Shown: positions 1 through 13,905 of the stretch, one piece after another
Position numbering within the stretch: position 1 is the stretch's first letter
Layout: each line of letters opens with the position of its first letter
Assembly: GCA_028671895.1 (NCBI GenBank)
Contig: CM053802.1
Location: 17,553,631-17,617,630, forward strand
Direction: 5' to 3'
Length of the DNA: 64,000 nucleotides
Source of the DNA: Oenanthe sinensis
Lineage: Eukaryota > Streptophyta > Magnoliopsida > Apiales > Apiaceae
Translations under genes and position numbers: made by a program
Notes under the pieces: generated by a model
Databases searched by the model: none
What the model saw: the letters and a program-made list of their open reading frames with translations, nothing else
What the model was told of the DNA's origin: nothing

Positions 1-226
1 GGTCCCGCATGAAATCCAAGTAAAACTAGTTAATTTTACTTTCTTAAACATGTCCCCATCCAGCTCTCCAGCCGATCTGTTTGATGATTTACCGAGAATT
101 TTGATAAATGACATTTGGTGAAGTCAACTTTTGTCTCTTTGATCTCTCCGCTATAGGATGTCTTCAATCTCTCTGTCGGATCCAGGCAAATGTAAAATTT
201 GTAATGATGACCCTTGAATGTAACAG
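1..226 (-). other. 3' UTR / downstream region of the J-domain gene
   Basis: This stretch follows the stop codon of the J-domain gene. The reading frame on the minus strand here is an extension without family resemblance. I see no other gene. Confidence 0.4.
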
Positions 227-2682
227 TTATGGTGATCTTTTCCAAGGCTTCTTCCCTTTCTTCTGAGGCAACTTGAAGGGACTCCAGCTCTTTCTGCGTT
301 GTTTTGACGTTTCACAGAATAGACCAGAGGCTAGCGCTTGCTGAAGCCAAACATCAAAATCTTCGTCTTCATCCATCATTTCAGCATCCAAATCCCAAGG
401 ATATCTGCTCGAGTTAGATCTCTGAGTTGATTTCTCCAATCCAACCATGTTTACGTGAAAACTTGGGCGATGGGTATTTGGCCTACAAGCCATTCCCTGT
501 ACAGGAAATTTTGTTTAGTCTAAATTTAATCAACTTGAACTTGATCAGAAATACAACTGAGAAGACTAAAAAATGAACTTCAGTTTAATTAATACTGCTA
601 CCAAATGAAATAAATAGCAGTTTCACAACTAAATGTGTAGACAAAATTCACATGAGAGTAAAATCGTGTCGACGTACATAATTTAACACAATCATAGAAC
701 ACCTTAAGATTTCATTTTCTTTCTTATGCAGGATGTTTACATATTAAAAGTTGATTGACTCATTTTACTGAAGGCCAGGGGTCTCGGCAGCTGAATATTA
801 TAATAGAGACGCAGCATCTTATTTCAAGTTTGGAAGGTCATATGGTCCATATTTACTATCTTCTGTCACCATATGGTGGATGCAACGTACTGCATAAACA
901 AAAGGATCGTCTCTGTATCCTCTTGCTGTTGAATATGAAACATATGTATGGACCAAAGGGCAGAGCACATTAACAGAGAGCCTATTGTTGGGAACAACGA
1001 TAACTTATATGGACTCCATTTGTTATTGATTCAAGATTTCAAGGTCGCAAACATCAAAAGTTAGAGCCAAAAAAGAAGAGTCGTTTGGATATAACATACA
1101 AAGGAAACCAAAAAAAATCACCACTCAAAAAAGGCTCGAGACATTAATTAGCAAAAAATGAAAGCACCGAGAAATTTAGCAGATGAGATGGAACATAGAC
1201 TGTCTATGTCATGTCGATTAAAATGGTAAAGTCTTTGTTTTTTGGAAACAGATAGCGACTCATAAAATAAAGTCGTTTGACTCGTTTCATTATACAACTC
1301 CACCTGGCATAGAGGGGCATGTTGTTTTGACAATCGACTGTTCAGCATAAAATTCCTGTGCCCAATTGGTGGCTGGCAATCCATTTAAATTTGCACAGGA
1401 CGCTTCAGCCACCTGTGGCCCCAAAGAAAACCTATATTGCCTCAGCACCGCATGGTCCGCATCCACAAGACTCTATTCAACTTTCCTATTAACGCTACTA
1501 AACTCATTCATACACTAACTTTTTTGCCCATACTAGCATGCATACACACACTCTTACTCAAAATAAATATTTTTAAAGAATTATATATTTATTTATCTCC
1601 TTTTCTAGTTCTAGCAGAATACTGACCCACAGCCCCTCCCCCCTAGTGCATAGGTGAAGGAAGGTCTTGCTCCACTAGAAACCATTAGCCTAGAAACTAG
1701 AAACTAAACTAGATCACTATTTTCTACTGTACTATAGTAATAACTCATTGTCCATCAACAATTTATATGACCGAAATCACCAATTTTGTTTTTCACAAAT
1801 TATGAAATCTGCCTATGTTAGCTACTGCTGATTGATTGTCTATGGTTAATGATAGTGGTAGGTCAGTGATGGTGCCAAATGGTGGCAGGAGGAGGTATGT
1901 GGTCTACGTTGGTAGGTGGTCGCGGCAAGTGGTGGCGGTAGGTGGCAGTGGTGGTGGCATTTGGCGGACCTGACGGTGATGGTGGCAGGTGGCCCACCAT
2001 TGGAGTAGGGGCAGATGATGGTGAAAATACCATGTGTATATATGTATGTATATGATTATTATATTTGGATGATTTGTTGTATACAAACGACTAAAATAGT
2101 GATTGTTGTATTACAAACAGGTGATTTCTGTAGTTATAAATATTGATCGAAATTGGTCTAAAGAAGCTCTCTAATAATCTAGAAAGCAGGGATACTTCAA
2201 TCTAACGAAGAACTGCGTATCCCGTGCGTGCGTTTCAGTGCGGGGATACGCGGGATACATATACGCCACTTGGCGTATCCGAGAATTCAGAGATGGGGAT
2301 ACGCGGATGGGGATACGGAAATGACAGTTTTTGTAATTTTCAACAACTTTTCTTTCTTTTTCTCTTTTTAGAAGGTTCAGGACTAAGTCGGACTTTGTCA
2401 AAGCCCAGAGTTGAGACATAAAAGGAGAGACTAGGTTGTGGGATGTGGGATGTCGGAGGTGATCAATTTGATCCACTTGATAGTGTAGAAGAGCTTGAGA
2501 TAGCTAGTCTTTCTCTAAATCGGAGATGGAAGCCATGATAGCTATGATGATTAATCAAGATGATTAAATTACTTTGGCTATCTTGAATTACTATCGTTCT
2601 TTTATGTCTTTAAAATTTTTATTATCAAGACTTACGGATGATGGACTTATTTATATTTTATTTAATTGAAATGCATATTTTG

Positions 2683-2733
<51 letters not shown>

Positions 2734-5700
2734 TTTTAATATTTTAATATTTGTTGTATCCCCCCGTACCCGAATCCTCATATTTTTGAATTTGCAGAAT
2801 TCCCGTATCCTCGTACCGCGCACCCCCGCACTCATGCTTCCTAGCTCATAATGCAAATTAGTAGCAGAATACAGAGAAGAGAGGCCAGAGAGGTAAGAAC
2901 TAAAAACCAAGGACTGATATACCTGGGCATTTACAATTTATTAAAAATCCTACAAACTAACTCGACTGAGTTAAACAGGAAATCAGAAACCGAGAGGTCG
3001 GAGGTTATTAAATGAGCAAACATATATGAGGCCAAAATAGCAGCACAAGATGTTACATTTTCATCCATAAATCCTCTTAAAATAAAAATATATTTCATCT
3101 AACATGTAAGCACGGATTTAGGGGTGAGCTCTATATGACAAAATACCCTTTCGCAATGTATATCAGACTAGTACCGCCTACAAGTGAACTTGCTTATCTT
3201 CACAAGACTGCCAATATTCATTTTCGATTACCTAAAGCTTAGAAATCATATACTATAATTTAAATTCTTTAAAGCTAAATTCAGCTTAAGCTATATTCGT
3301 TTAAACTGTATATACTGAAAAAAAAATTAAAAGCTCTATTCATTACTATCCATGTGACTGAGACACTATTTTTATTTGCTATTGTCCAAAATTTCAGATA
3401 AGCAATTTCAGCACAATATCTCAAACTTCTTCTGATTCCACTCTCGACATTTTCATTTTTGTTGCCTTTGTTTCACTTCACATTACATTTTTTGCATTAC
3501 AATATTTTATCTCCATACATCACTAACCTGACAAATAGCCCATTCTGATACATCAAATATCTTGCTTTCAGCACAAACAAATGCACGTGGAATCTCCACC
3601 TAACATCAAGAAAAAAATTGCCCAGTCAGTAATGCACATTTATGAAGACCTTGATATCTCCACCATCCTGTCAGGAAAAGCACATTGCTCAGCAAAAAAA
3701 ACATTTCTCTAGGAAATATAGGACCTGACAGTATTTGTTAAAAGTGTACTAAAGCAAGACTGTGATACTGAAGTACTAAACCAGGATCATGGATTAATTG
3801 GAACTCATTTCTGTTCATCCCATAAAGGAAGCCAATGGGACTATAAACAATATCAACATTGTTCTGGCAGATAGAGGCCGATTAAAATTGGTACTACGCA
3901 ATAAAAGGGATGCAATAAAGTGTAACAGAATGCATCGAAGCTGTATACCTTTTGAGGCCGATTAAACACCAGAGAACCTCTGTATTCAACCCATCCATCT
4001 CCATCTTTAGCTTGATGATATTGACCACAATCCTTAATCCAAAAAAAAAATCACTATCAAGTGAAAGAATGATGAATGAAAAAGAATATCCAGAGATGAA
4101 AGAACCAAACCTGACACCATCTTGCCATTGTCTTAGTCCTATTGGTGCAAACCCAAATGTGTGAATTGCCACATTTTGTGCACTGTATACGTCTAGACTC
4201 TTCTGAACAGTAATCCGAGCGACCCTGCCCATTATATTTGTTTAAACAATCTTCTGACAGTATTTAGTAATTAATTAACTGGTAGCTTAGCTCTTGATTT
4301 TTGTAAAATATACATTTTAGTATTTTACTAATCGCATTTCCGGTTTTCTTGAGGTCATCAGAAGAAATTCAAGTAACCAATATGTGAGATCACAAAATAG
4401 GAACTACACTATTTCTGGTTTGTTGTTGATTAGTTACACCTGGCTTCTTTTTTTGTTTTTGTTACTGTACTTTCAAGAAGTGATGACATTCAACTTTTGC
4501 TTTACCCTCTCAAACGGTCTAAATAGAGACTATTGGCATCTACAACCACACCACAACACTCAACTACCATCATCAGTATATGCAAGATAATGACTGAAAA
4601 TTAAAGACTATTAAAAATTACCCACGCAGATATGGTTCAATCTTCTATTTCTCTCAGTCTCATCAGTACAAAAAGAGACGCAGTGATACAAAAAAAAATG
4701 GAAGCGATGAAAATCCTACAGATACATCTAGATATGGTTAAACTTTTCCAGTCAGGAACAATGGTTAATTAGAATAGTAATTGTTGAAATTTACCTGACT
4801 GATTTTATTATGGTTTCCTATCCAGATAATATGCAAATTTTAATGTAAGATCTTCTATTACAGAGACAATGGAAATCAAATTACATTTTATACCTGATGT
4901 GGAATATCAGGAGATTTCTGTGCAACGCTCTTATATTCTTCCTTTCTAAGTTGTTCATCATAATCTCGTTTCTTTGTAGAATCAGAAAGAACCTGAATAA
5001 ATTGACAGCAAAATTACATGTTTAAGTAATTAATTATATGTATAATATCTAATAAAGGATGGGACTAGAATCAAGGTTGTCTTAACTGAATAGTTACCAG
5101 GATCGAACGAATAGACACTTACCTCATATGCACATTGAAGTTTCTTAAATGATTCACTTGCCAGAGGGCTTCCCATGTTTTTATCAGGATGGACAAGCAT
5201 GGCCTGACCACACAAATTCCATTATAAGTATACCAACGAATATATACTCCCTGAATACTGTATTGTAATCGTTTTAGATTGCTGCACACTCATTAAAAGC
5301 ATGTGATTGCTAAACTTAGTTTTTTGAGTATCTTGATAACATACATACAAATCTAATCTAGTATTAAACACTGGGAATAAAGAAAGAAAAATTATATTAG
5401 AGGTAAATATTTTACAAAAGTATCATTATAATGAATTAATAATACCAACAGTAGGAAAAAAAACTAAAAATTATATTGCCAGCTAAAAAAATCTGAAATG
5501 GAGGGGAATAGATTGACAGATATCTTCACATATAACCCTGTATATGATGACAGATATATAACTATATAAGTGAAAATAGTTCTTATCATTAATTTATAGT
5601 TATCTGGGTTGGTCTTAATTTTTTGCTAGCTGACTTCACTAGGATGTAGTAGTGATACAGATTTTTTTACTAGGATGCAGTAGTGAATCAGATTTCTCTA

Positions 5701-8700
5701 GATTAAGATTAGAGTACATTATGGGTTGTTATTACATTTACTAAAACTATGCCGTTTGGGATTACCATATTACTCTAAGGGTTGTTGTTTAATGATTTGT
5801 GATTGATTCTACTATGGGCTAAGTCGTTTGTGGCATTGTGCTTCGACATGGGATCACATACTGATATTAAACGTAAAGATTTATCATTTATGCAGTATTG
5901 ATAGTCCAACGTAATGCTGTAGTGTCTAGCATGTGACTTGACTACTTAAGTACCTAACATCATAAAACTTTTATCCTATTATCATGCTATTGTGTACACT
6001 ATCTACAATAAACAGACTCTCTATTCCTTTCATTTCCCTTTGTCGCTATATTAAGTCCAGTTTTCCAAAAGGAATAAGATGACGAGTTAAATTAACAAGT
6101 GTTCTAAAATGAGAAAGAAACATGTCAGGCCACATAATACAAAAGCTCAAACACAGAATTCCTAAGTAGACCCTTTCATATGCGGACAACAATTGGAGAG
6201 GCCCTGTTCCACATGATAGCACATCACATCTGCAATCTAAATTCTCAACTACTGTTCTGGATAGAAAAGATACAGAGAAATTAGGACCATGTTCCATATG
6301 AAGTTAAAGTATTTTTAAAGCATCATATTTCATATCAAGTATAATCTGTAAAAGACCATGAGGTCAGGTGGTAGATAAAAGAAATGACTTATAGCAGGCT
6401 GCACACATCTAAATGTTTCTATTAGGAACTACAGAAAAGCCAGCCATTCAAGGATATGTAAAAAGGCCATAGAATGACAAAGGGCTCTCCAGCATATTTA
6501 ATTTTTCTAAGTAAAGCGTACCTTTTTCCGATACTCCTTCTTCAACAAAACAGCATCAATTTTATTGACGCGAGATAATCCCAGCGCTTCATAATGATCC
6601 ATACTGCCCAAAATTCTTTTCATCTCCTCGGGAGAATTCACCACTTCTTTCACAATATGGTTAGCAGAAGGCTCATTTTGCTTTTTGACAACAGTTGGAA
6701 TGGGAGTTGTGCTCGATGATGATTTAGTTCTGGAGGATTTACAAGAATGAACCTTTTCATCTTCATCGGTAGGAGTAGAATAGTCACAATCTTCCGCAAA
6801 GTCATCATCACTAAATGGTACTGATTCTTTCTGCTCCTCAAAGTGTGTGCTTTCACGCAAATTATCACACCATTGAAGGATATAATTTAACAAGTCGTTA
6901 GAGAGAAATGAGAGACATATCGATACAACAACACCAAGCCATCCCACTCGAACCTTTACAGAATAGAGAGCATAGATTGTAGCAATTAAGACAACCAAGC
7001 GAGCATGGTTTAAGGAAAACAAATAACCTGAAAAAAAAAATGAGGCAGATCGATGAGCTATTAGCGATACATACATCACAATCATCTATTGGGAAAATGT
7101 CTGAGCATGTCAGAGATTCTTCTTTGTAGTCTTTAGAACTCAAGATAAGAAAAGAAGAAAGTTATGGACATCAACAAAATACATAAGACTGGATCCAGAA
7201 AGGTAAATGTGGCATACCTCCGACTATAAATAATGTACCCATGATCCAAAAGTTAGCATACATCCACAAAACTAATATAGCACACAGCCCTACAATAAAA
7301 ATTCCAGGAGTGTAACCCAAATATTGGACAGCAATCCCCGCAAGCCCCTGAAATAGCACCTTAGACAGTCAGAACTCAGAAGCGTTGTAAAATTTAAAAG
7401 TGGAGTACATAACTACAAAATCAGATTTCTGTAAGCATGTCTTCCTACATGAAAACGAATTTTTACCCAAATAGGACTATAGAAAATTCAAAAAATCCGA
7501 TATTCGACCGATATATACTCTTTACAAGAACAAATTAAAACTTTAAAACATACATTAAAATAAATTTTGGAAACGTATAAAACAGGCCCAACTAAATTTA
7601 ACTTCAAAACAAATTAATTTTTAAAGTTTACCATTTACTCTCAAATTTTATTTTCAGTTTTATCGGATTTGAATATTATCCGTATTTTTTCCCGATCATT
7701 TTTTAATTTGGTTACGAAATCAAATAACGATTCGAATTTTCGGATTCTGATACATGCATACCCATAACCAAAATATCTGGTTGACAGCCCTAGACTGGAA
7801 CAATAGTTTGAAGAGTTTGCTAACAAAGATTACATAGCTACAAAACATAATAATTTAGAATTTATAATAAACAATGCTGAAATTTCCTTTCTTCTTTTAT
7901 CTGGATGTTAAATAAGTTTTATATATTTACAAAAGCGGGTGACGCTATGAGAAAAGGGGCATCTGAATCATGTCATATAGTTGTTATGAGAGTTGGAGCC
8001 ACACGATCAACAACTGCAGTTTAATTTTAGTAGCCTTTTGATACTGACCTTCCCTAATTTATAATGAATCAAGTACATGGTATTTAGCATTAAAGCACTA
8101 GATAACAGAAGTTAAAATTAGTCCCTTTTTTTCTTCGACGTCAATCAACTAGCCTTTTCAACACTGACGTAACCAATAATCAACATTATTCGACTGTGTG
8201 ATTTTTCTATAAAGTTCATTCAATATTGTTAAAAGGTCGATTGGTGATTACCACTGTATATTTGTGTAGAAGCATATAATTACAATGTAGTCAAGAGAAA
8301 GAATGTCCATCACTCCATCTAAAGTTAACAGTAAGTAACTAATCCATCCAATAGTTAACCATAAATATATATAATGAAAGACAAAAGACACCAATAGTAG
8401 TCATACCATACTAAGAAGTGCGTAGACAAGGCAAGACATCGACGTCAAACTAATAAAGCAACTCCACATAATAACAAGCAAAGCTGCTGAACCTAAGCCA
8501 ACAAACGACCAAAACCCCCGTACAAAACAATCCTTCCAATTAATCAACAAGAAATGCAGAACCCTCGCAAGTCTTGCACAGACACAGCAAACCACTGGCC
8601 AATGCCGCTCAATCAAAATCCCAATTTTGTCCCTAAAACAAGTAGCCGAAGTTTGGGCAACCGAGTAAAAGTGCTTCTTTGATTGTAACCATTTCCACCC

Positions 8701-8730
8701 TTGACTAACCAGCCCAATATCCTCCATCAT
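227..8730 (-). CDS. Membrane-anchored J-domain (DnaJ/HSP40) protein with C-terminal zinc-ribbon-like region, 9 exons
   Basis: Plant co-chaperone of the DnaJ superfamily, like the Arabidopsis At1g79030/At1g16680 type; the J domain should stimulate an Hsp70, and the hydrophobic N-terminal half should anchor it in a membrane, probably the ER (inference). Exons on the minus strand: 8407-8730, 7218-7347, 6522-7027, 5123-5203, 4894-4992, 4111-4224, 3949-4032, 3528-3599, 227-496; they join in phase to 559 aa. Residues about 73-210 hold several membrane segments, 211-290 an acidic/serine-rich linker, and 295-370 the J domain with HPDKN at 325-329. Cysteine pairs CTKC (395-398) and WCQDC (416-420) look like a zinc ribbon. 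The C-terminus is basic (KLPQKKGKK). There are two in-frame Met codons at the start; the second may be the one used. A likely 5'-UTR intron acceptor lies at 8740. The last intron is 3 kb. Confidence 0.9.
2220..2850. mobile_element. Non-autonomous DNA transposon with imperfect inverted ends, inside an intron
   Basis: Both ends are rich in GGGATACG-type words in opposite orientation. The left end reads AGTGCGGGGATACG near 2236, and the right end reads CCCCGCACT near 2822-2832 on the same strand, so the ends are inverted. Words such as GGATACGCGG recur several times inside the left end. A clean target duplication was not found, so the borders are approximate. The interior holds a TA microsatellite. 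Class is not settled; hAT or MULE-like is possible. Confidence 0.45.
2685..2731. repeat. (TA)n microsatellite
   Basis: An uninterrupted alternating TA run of about 46 bases lies inside the intronic transposon. Allele length is likely variable. Confidence 0.9.
7440..7800. repeat. Degenerate dispersed repeat in intron 1 of the J-domain gene
   Basis: The text is rich in words such as AATCCGATATTCG, ATTCGAATTTTCGGATTC and ATATCTGG. The same style recurs at 60760-60910. This is typical of old dispersed plant repeats; I cannot assign a family. Confidence 0.25.
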
Positions 8731-9480
8731 CCCGAATTCCTGTAATCACTTCAACCCCTCAATGTCAACCCCTAAATGTACAAGATCTAACAAACCTACA
8801 ATCGAAACCCATCACCAAGATTCCGAAAAATCTTCCATATCCATCACCATTGTCTCATCCTCACAAAATTAAATCACCAACTCTGCCAAAAAATCCCAAC
8901 ACAAAATCCACCAATCAAGAAACATAAAAGAAACAAACCCACATCTACATTTACTTAAAAGATGAGATTGTGATCAAGAAAACAACTGAAACTCATGAAA
9001 ACAATTAATATTGCTTCACATATACGTCTCTAATAAAGCAAAACATATAAAATTAATATAGCCATATGCTTTTTGACTCTAATAATGACAAATTTATCTT
9101 TCTTATTCTATCTGTATCAGCCCTTTTATGTCTTTCACGTGTTTGATCTTATTCCCCACTCAACTAAACAAACAATAATACAATCACTCACCCAACATCA
9201 AGCCAATGCATAAACACTTAAAACACACACACATTAGAGTAAGAAATGATTGAACCTGAGTGAAACAACAAATGGGTTTCTAATGGATACCCAAATCTAA
9301 AGTTAAGAACTTGAGTGAAACCCTAGTTTTATTTTTGGTGTTTCAGGCTTTGCTTGTGAAAAAGGGAGCAAAGTTTTGAAAAAGTTTCATAAAGTTTAGG
9401 AGAGAGAGAATGACAACAGTGCTGCTGCTGATGAGAGAGAAATGCAGATGATATACATATAACTATAACTATATACATAC
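8731..9480 (-). promoter_or_regulatory. 5' UTR, probable 5'-UTR intron and promoter of the J-domain gene
   Basis: A consensus acceptor (TGATTACAG on the minus strand) ends at 8740, just upstream of the start codon. A possible donor (CAG/GTTCAA) lies near 9256, which would make a roughly 0.5 kb leader intron. A GCT-rich stretch (GTGCTGCTGCTG) lies at 9418-9430. No clear TATA box was fixed. Confidence 0.35.
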
Positions 9481-12400
9481 ACAGGCTTTTGTAAGCATAG
9501 ATTTAGATTGTATAGGTATAATAGGCACTTAGATTTACATTTTGCTTTAATATCTTTTTTGTTTTTATAGTTGACCTCAACTAATTTATGTGAGTACTAC
9601 ACTACTCCTACTAGATTTATAATGTGGAATTAAAGTCATGTAAACATTCTGTTTTAATTACATTACTATATTTACAACATTCTTCTTTAAGAAATGGTCA
9701 ATTTTACAAGTTTAATTAGTAGGTGTAATATGTTGAATGCAATAATTAATTCAAAGTCAGCTCCTAATATTATACTTACACAATAAATTGATTGTTCAAA
9801 TTTTTTAAAGACACTTGTAAGTATTGTATCTATAAATAAGATGAATTTTGCAGTGCATGATATTCGTTTAATAAATAAAAAAGTAAATTTCGAGGATAGG
9901 ATATTACATTTTCTTCAACAGGAGGATATTACATATAGACTATAGTTAATAGTTGAATGTGATTATTTCTGATAATGTTATATAAAATTATTTTATCATT
10001 TATTTTAGTCTTGAATTTTTAATCTTTTTTAGCAAGAAGAAAAAAAATACGCATTCTAACTCAAACAAAATATGTGAAATTATTTCAGCCTTGTAATTTA
10101 CATTTTGTATTTAACAGAAATGTATTATAACCGGTATTCAGAAAATTAGCTATTTTCAAGTAATTGGCCGATTAATAATTACTTAAAAAGCATTCAATTT
10201 GATTAAGCAAAAATTGAGTTAAAAAATGTTTTCTTAAAAAATCGGTCAAACAACGAAAGAGATGGGAAACGGTCAAAAATCGATCAAAATTAATTATTTA
10301 AAAAAAAAGTAATATTTAATTTTTTTTTAAAAAAAAGATAAAGTATATGAATTATGAACTTAAATCTCTAATACTAAATACTCTCTTAGTTTCAATTTTT
10401 AAGCTCATTTTAAGTCAAATATTGGGGGGAAATATTATTACTATTTAAAGGTGAAAACTCTCATTTATTTGTTAGAAATTCAATAAATTCTCTGGTATTT
10501 AATTTGTTATGTTTTTATAAAATATTTGTTCTTAAAAATAATTTTGACAATAGTGTATGTTTTTAGGGCTAAGCAAAAAAAAATTAAACAGATCAAACCG
10601 AATCAGATCAAAGTGACCAAATCAATTGTTACGGGATTCAAATGGTTTAGGTTTGACATAAATAAAATTATTAATTTCTATTCGATTTAGTTTTCATTTC
10701 CAAACTGATCAATAAAATCGAATCATTCACAATATATATTAATATACTTATATGCAATTTGCAACAAATTTTATCTTACATATGTTTATATTTTATTCGT
10801 TTACTTTATATTCTATATTTCACAATTTTTCCAAATTTAAGTACTAAATAGTATGCATTAATATTTAATTGTCTAATTTGGTTTAAAATTATAACCGAAC
10901 TAAATTATTTAGTTATGGTGGTTCAGTTTACTCACAATATCCTAGTGTTCTAATCCGATTTAATATTTAATGAAATCGATATATATGATCGGTTAGATTT
11001 AGTGATTAAAAAACAATCAAATTGACCGATTCTCGACCTTATATGTTTTTATTAACGGAATTGTTATCTTTAGTGAATTTTATTTTTGTAAAATGAAAAA
11101 TATAGTAGATAGAAATTTTATTTTAATTGATAGGATGTATTAACATGTAAAGAATAATAACTAATTATTTTGTTATGAATGGCTTATATATTAAATATAA
11201 ATTAATGATGTATAGTTTTTTTTTGAAATCTTATGATTGGTGTATAAATTTGTTTATTTATTATTTTTTAAATTAAAATATCTCCAATTAACCATTTCGA
11301 TTAATTCACAACCAACCGATTGATCACTATAAAATGTATTTATCAATTAATATCAAAACGGATTATGATACTAAATTTTTTTCCTAATAGCATCTCTCTT
11401 TCAACCTTTTTTCAGTACGAGCGAGGGATAATATATTATTAAATATATAGTTGACAAGTGTATGTGAACATATTTAATTATAATTAAAAAAAATTAAATG
11501 TAAGATAATAATAAGCCTCACCCTCGTGTATAAAATTTTATTGTAGTGCAAGTCTTGCGTATTGTATAGATGTATTGCTTTATTGTCCACTTGTATTTTT
11601 TTAACTACAGAGTTGTCTGCTAGAGTTGAGGTTATTTGGTCATGACCTGATTTGCAATGTTTGGGTTCTTTATTTTTAATTTTTAATATTTAATTTATAA
11701 GTGAAAGATGCATATAATTTTAATTACAAGCTATTGTGAGAGAGACAGTTACATAGAAGTTTTATAGAATCAGTCTTCTATTTAGATTAACAATTATTGA
11801 GGTTGCAGATAATTAAGAAGTCATTTTCTTATTTAATTTCTTTAATTTACCTAAATTATTATTTATTATTATATGTAACAGAATGGTAAAAGATTTTCTA
11901 AAATTTCATTAAGTAACAGATAACAACAAAAACAAAAATGGTCATGTGTAGTCTTATATTTGTCTTATTTAGTAAGAATATAATATTCCTTATATTCACC
12001 GGCCCAATTTTTTTGTGATTAATTTATCAAATTTTAATTAAAAACTATATATATCATATAGTTGAAAAGAATAAAAAAACAATATTGTTAGATATCTAAA
12101 TTTAAAATCAATTTTAAAATTGTAAAAGTATTAAAAAATAATATATAAATTATAATTAAAACTCGATTAATTTGATCCCAAAAAATTAAATTAACCAAAA
12201 AAAATTTGGAACCAAAGTAGCAGTCCATAAACTATATGATATGTTTGATGTGTCAAATATCAGCAAATATAATAATAACATTTGTAAGATGCACGGTAAT
12301 TTTGAATCAAATAAAAATAGTGAATTTTGCAAGAATGAAAAAAATTACATAACAAAAATTTGGATAACCATGATAAAATTTGCAGAACCCGAACATAAGA

Positions 12401-13905
12401 AAATATAGAAATTTTTTAGCTCGCATATTATTTACGGTTATATATTTCTCAGACTTTTAGAATAATTTTATTTCTCATTGGAATAAAATTTTATTGTATA
12501 TTGAGAAAAGATGTTCCTCTGTAATGTCATTTTACTGAAAAATTATCAAATCTCAAATCGTTTTCTTAATTTCACCTCAAAAACTTAAATCCCTTTATTA
12601 TAAATTACAATCCATCACTCTTGTAAAAAAAATAAATTATTCCATTCATTATCTACCATTAAGCTTAGAGGAGACTAATTACAATTAGGACGGGTAAGTG
12701 TTACCTAAATGTTAATTAATAATTACGGAGATATTAGTAGTCTGTTGTTCACTTTTAGTACTACAACTATTATTTTAAAAATAATAGTCTACTTGCTATC
12801 CCACCTGCTACCTACCAGTAACCGGGTTGACATGTGGGCTTCACCGGCTCATGGGCTGACCTAAAATATTGCGTCAGTACAGACATGACAGCATCAAAAG
12901 TTTTTTGTTTTTGTTTTATGAAAACGAAGAATCATTTTATTGATAGATAATATCTGATTATATATTAAAAAGATAATAAAAATTTATCATTTGATTGAAG
13001 TATGCTTGACCAATTCATGGATCGAATGACCCATAATAAAGACATTTCACGAATGTTTAGTAATAAAACTTTTATATTTGACAAAACGGGTCTCGTTAAA
13101 ACCCTATGAGAGTAAAATTCTATGGGGATAAAACTTAAAGGGAAAAAAGAGTGTCCTAAAACGATCATAAAAAACAATATTCATAGTGCCTCTTAAGTCC
13201 TAATACAAAAACCGGAATTTCTCGAAGTTTTTTGAATCCCCTGTAAAAGCATGAAATGTTTTAATTGGTGTAGTTAAAGTGAATGCAAGGAGGTTCATCT
13301 CATTTATTATTTTTACAATTGATTAAAACTTTTATATTTTGTCATGTCAACACTATCACATTATTTAAAAAATATATTTTTAAATTGAGATCTATAACTA
13401 TTTTTTTTAATAATTAAAATATATATTCATAAATAGAATTTTTTAACAACTTTTATCGAAAATGCACTTAGACTCAACTACACGGGGTTTGGCTCATTTT
13501 TACGACCACCCGAATATATTTATATACTCTGTAAAAATTACGCAATAATTCATATTTTATTTTCTAATTAAATATATATTTTAAACGGACATGTATTTTA
13601 ATACCATTTTATTGTCATATTGTTGCGTATTTATCTTATATTTTATCAATTTTCTGTGATTTTACCAAGTAAATATGAAGTATGACTTCCAAAATTATTT
13701 ATGTACATAAAATTACAAACATAATATGTACTACATCTCACGTTGGCTTCATGTTCATTGACTACAACTATACAGATAGTCGAATCATTCTCATTTCAAT
13801 TTTAGCATTTTTTCCCTTTTCGATTATATTGTTCTGCAATGTCATCGAGTACAACAATTGTCAAACACATCAAAATATTTAGGCTAGACATTTTTATATA
13901 TCACC
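9481..13905. other. Gene-free AT-rich intergenic DNA
   Basis: No reading frame with a recognisable domain is present. The patch at about 10570-11040, rich in AACCGAA-like and GATCGGTT-like words, looks like an old dispersed repeat. A second patch at about 13080-13165 (GGGTCTCGTTAAAACCC then AAAGGGAAAAAAGAGTG) resembles a motif often seen in plant repeats. Neither has visible ends. Confidence 0.5.

Larger units (their letters stand above)
497..3527 (-). other. Last intron of the J-domain gene (3.0 kb)
   Basis: The intron is bounded by GT at 3527 and AG at 497 on the minus strand. It contains a GGT/GGC-rich patch at 1855-1995, a small terminal-inverted-repeat element at about 2220-2850 with a long TA microsatellite, and otherwise plain AT-rich DNA. 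Short open frames inside have no recognisable domain. Confidence 0.75.

Noticed and set aside
755..973. 72-codon frame on the plus strand
   Set aside because: It lies in the large intron of the J-domain gene, has no recognised motif and fits chance.
6650..7143. Alternative minus-strand frames of 72-81 codons
   Set aside because: They overlap the confirmed third exon of the J-domain gene in other frames or run into introns.
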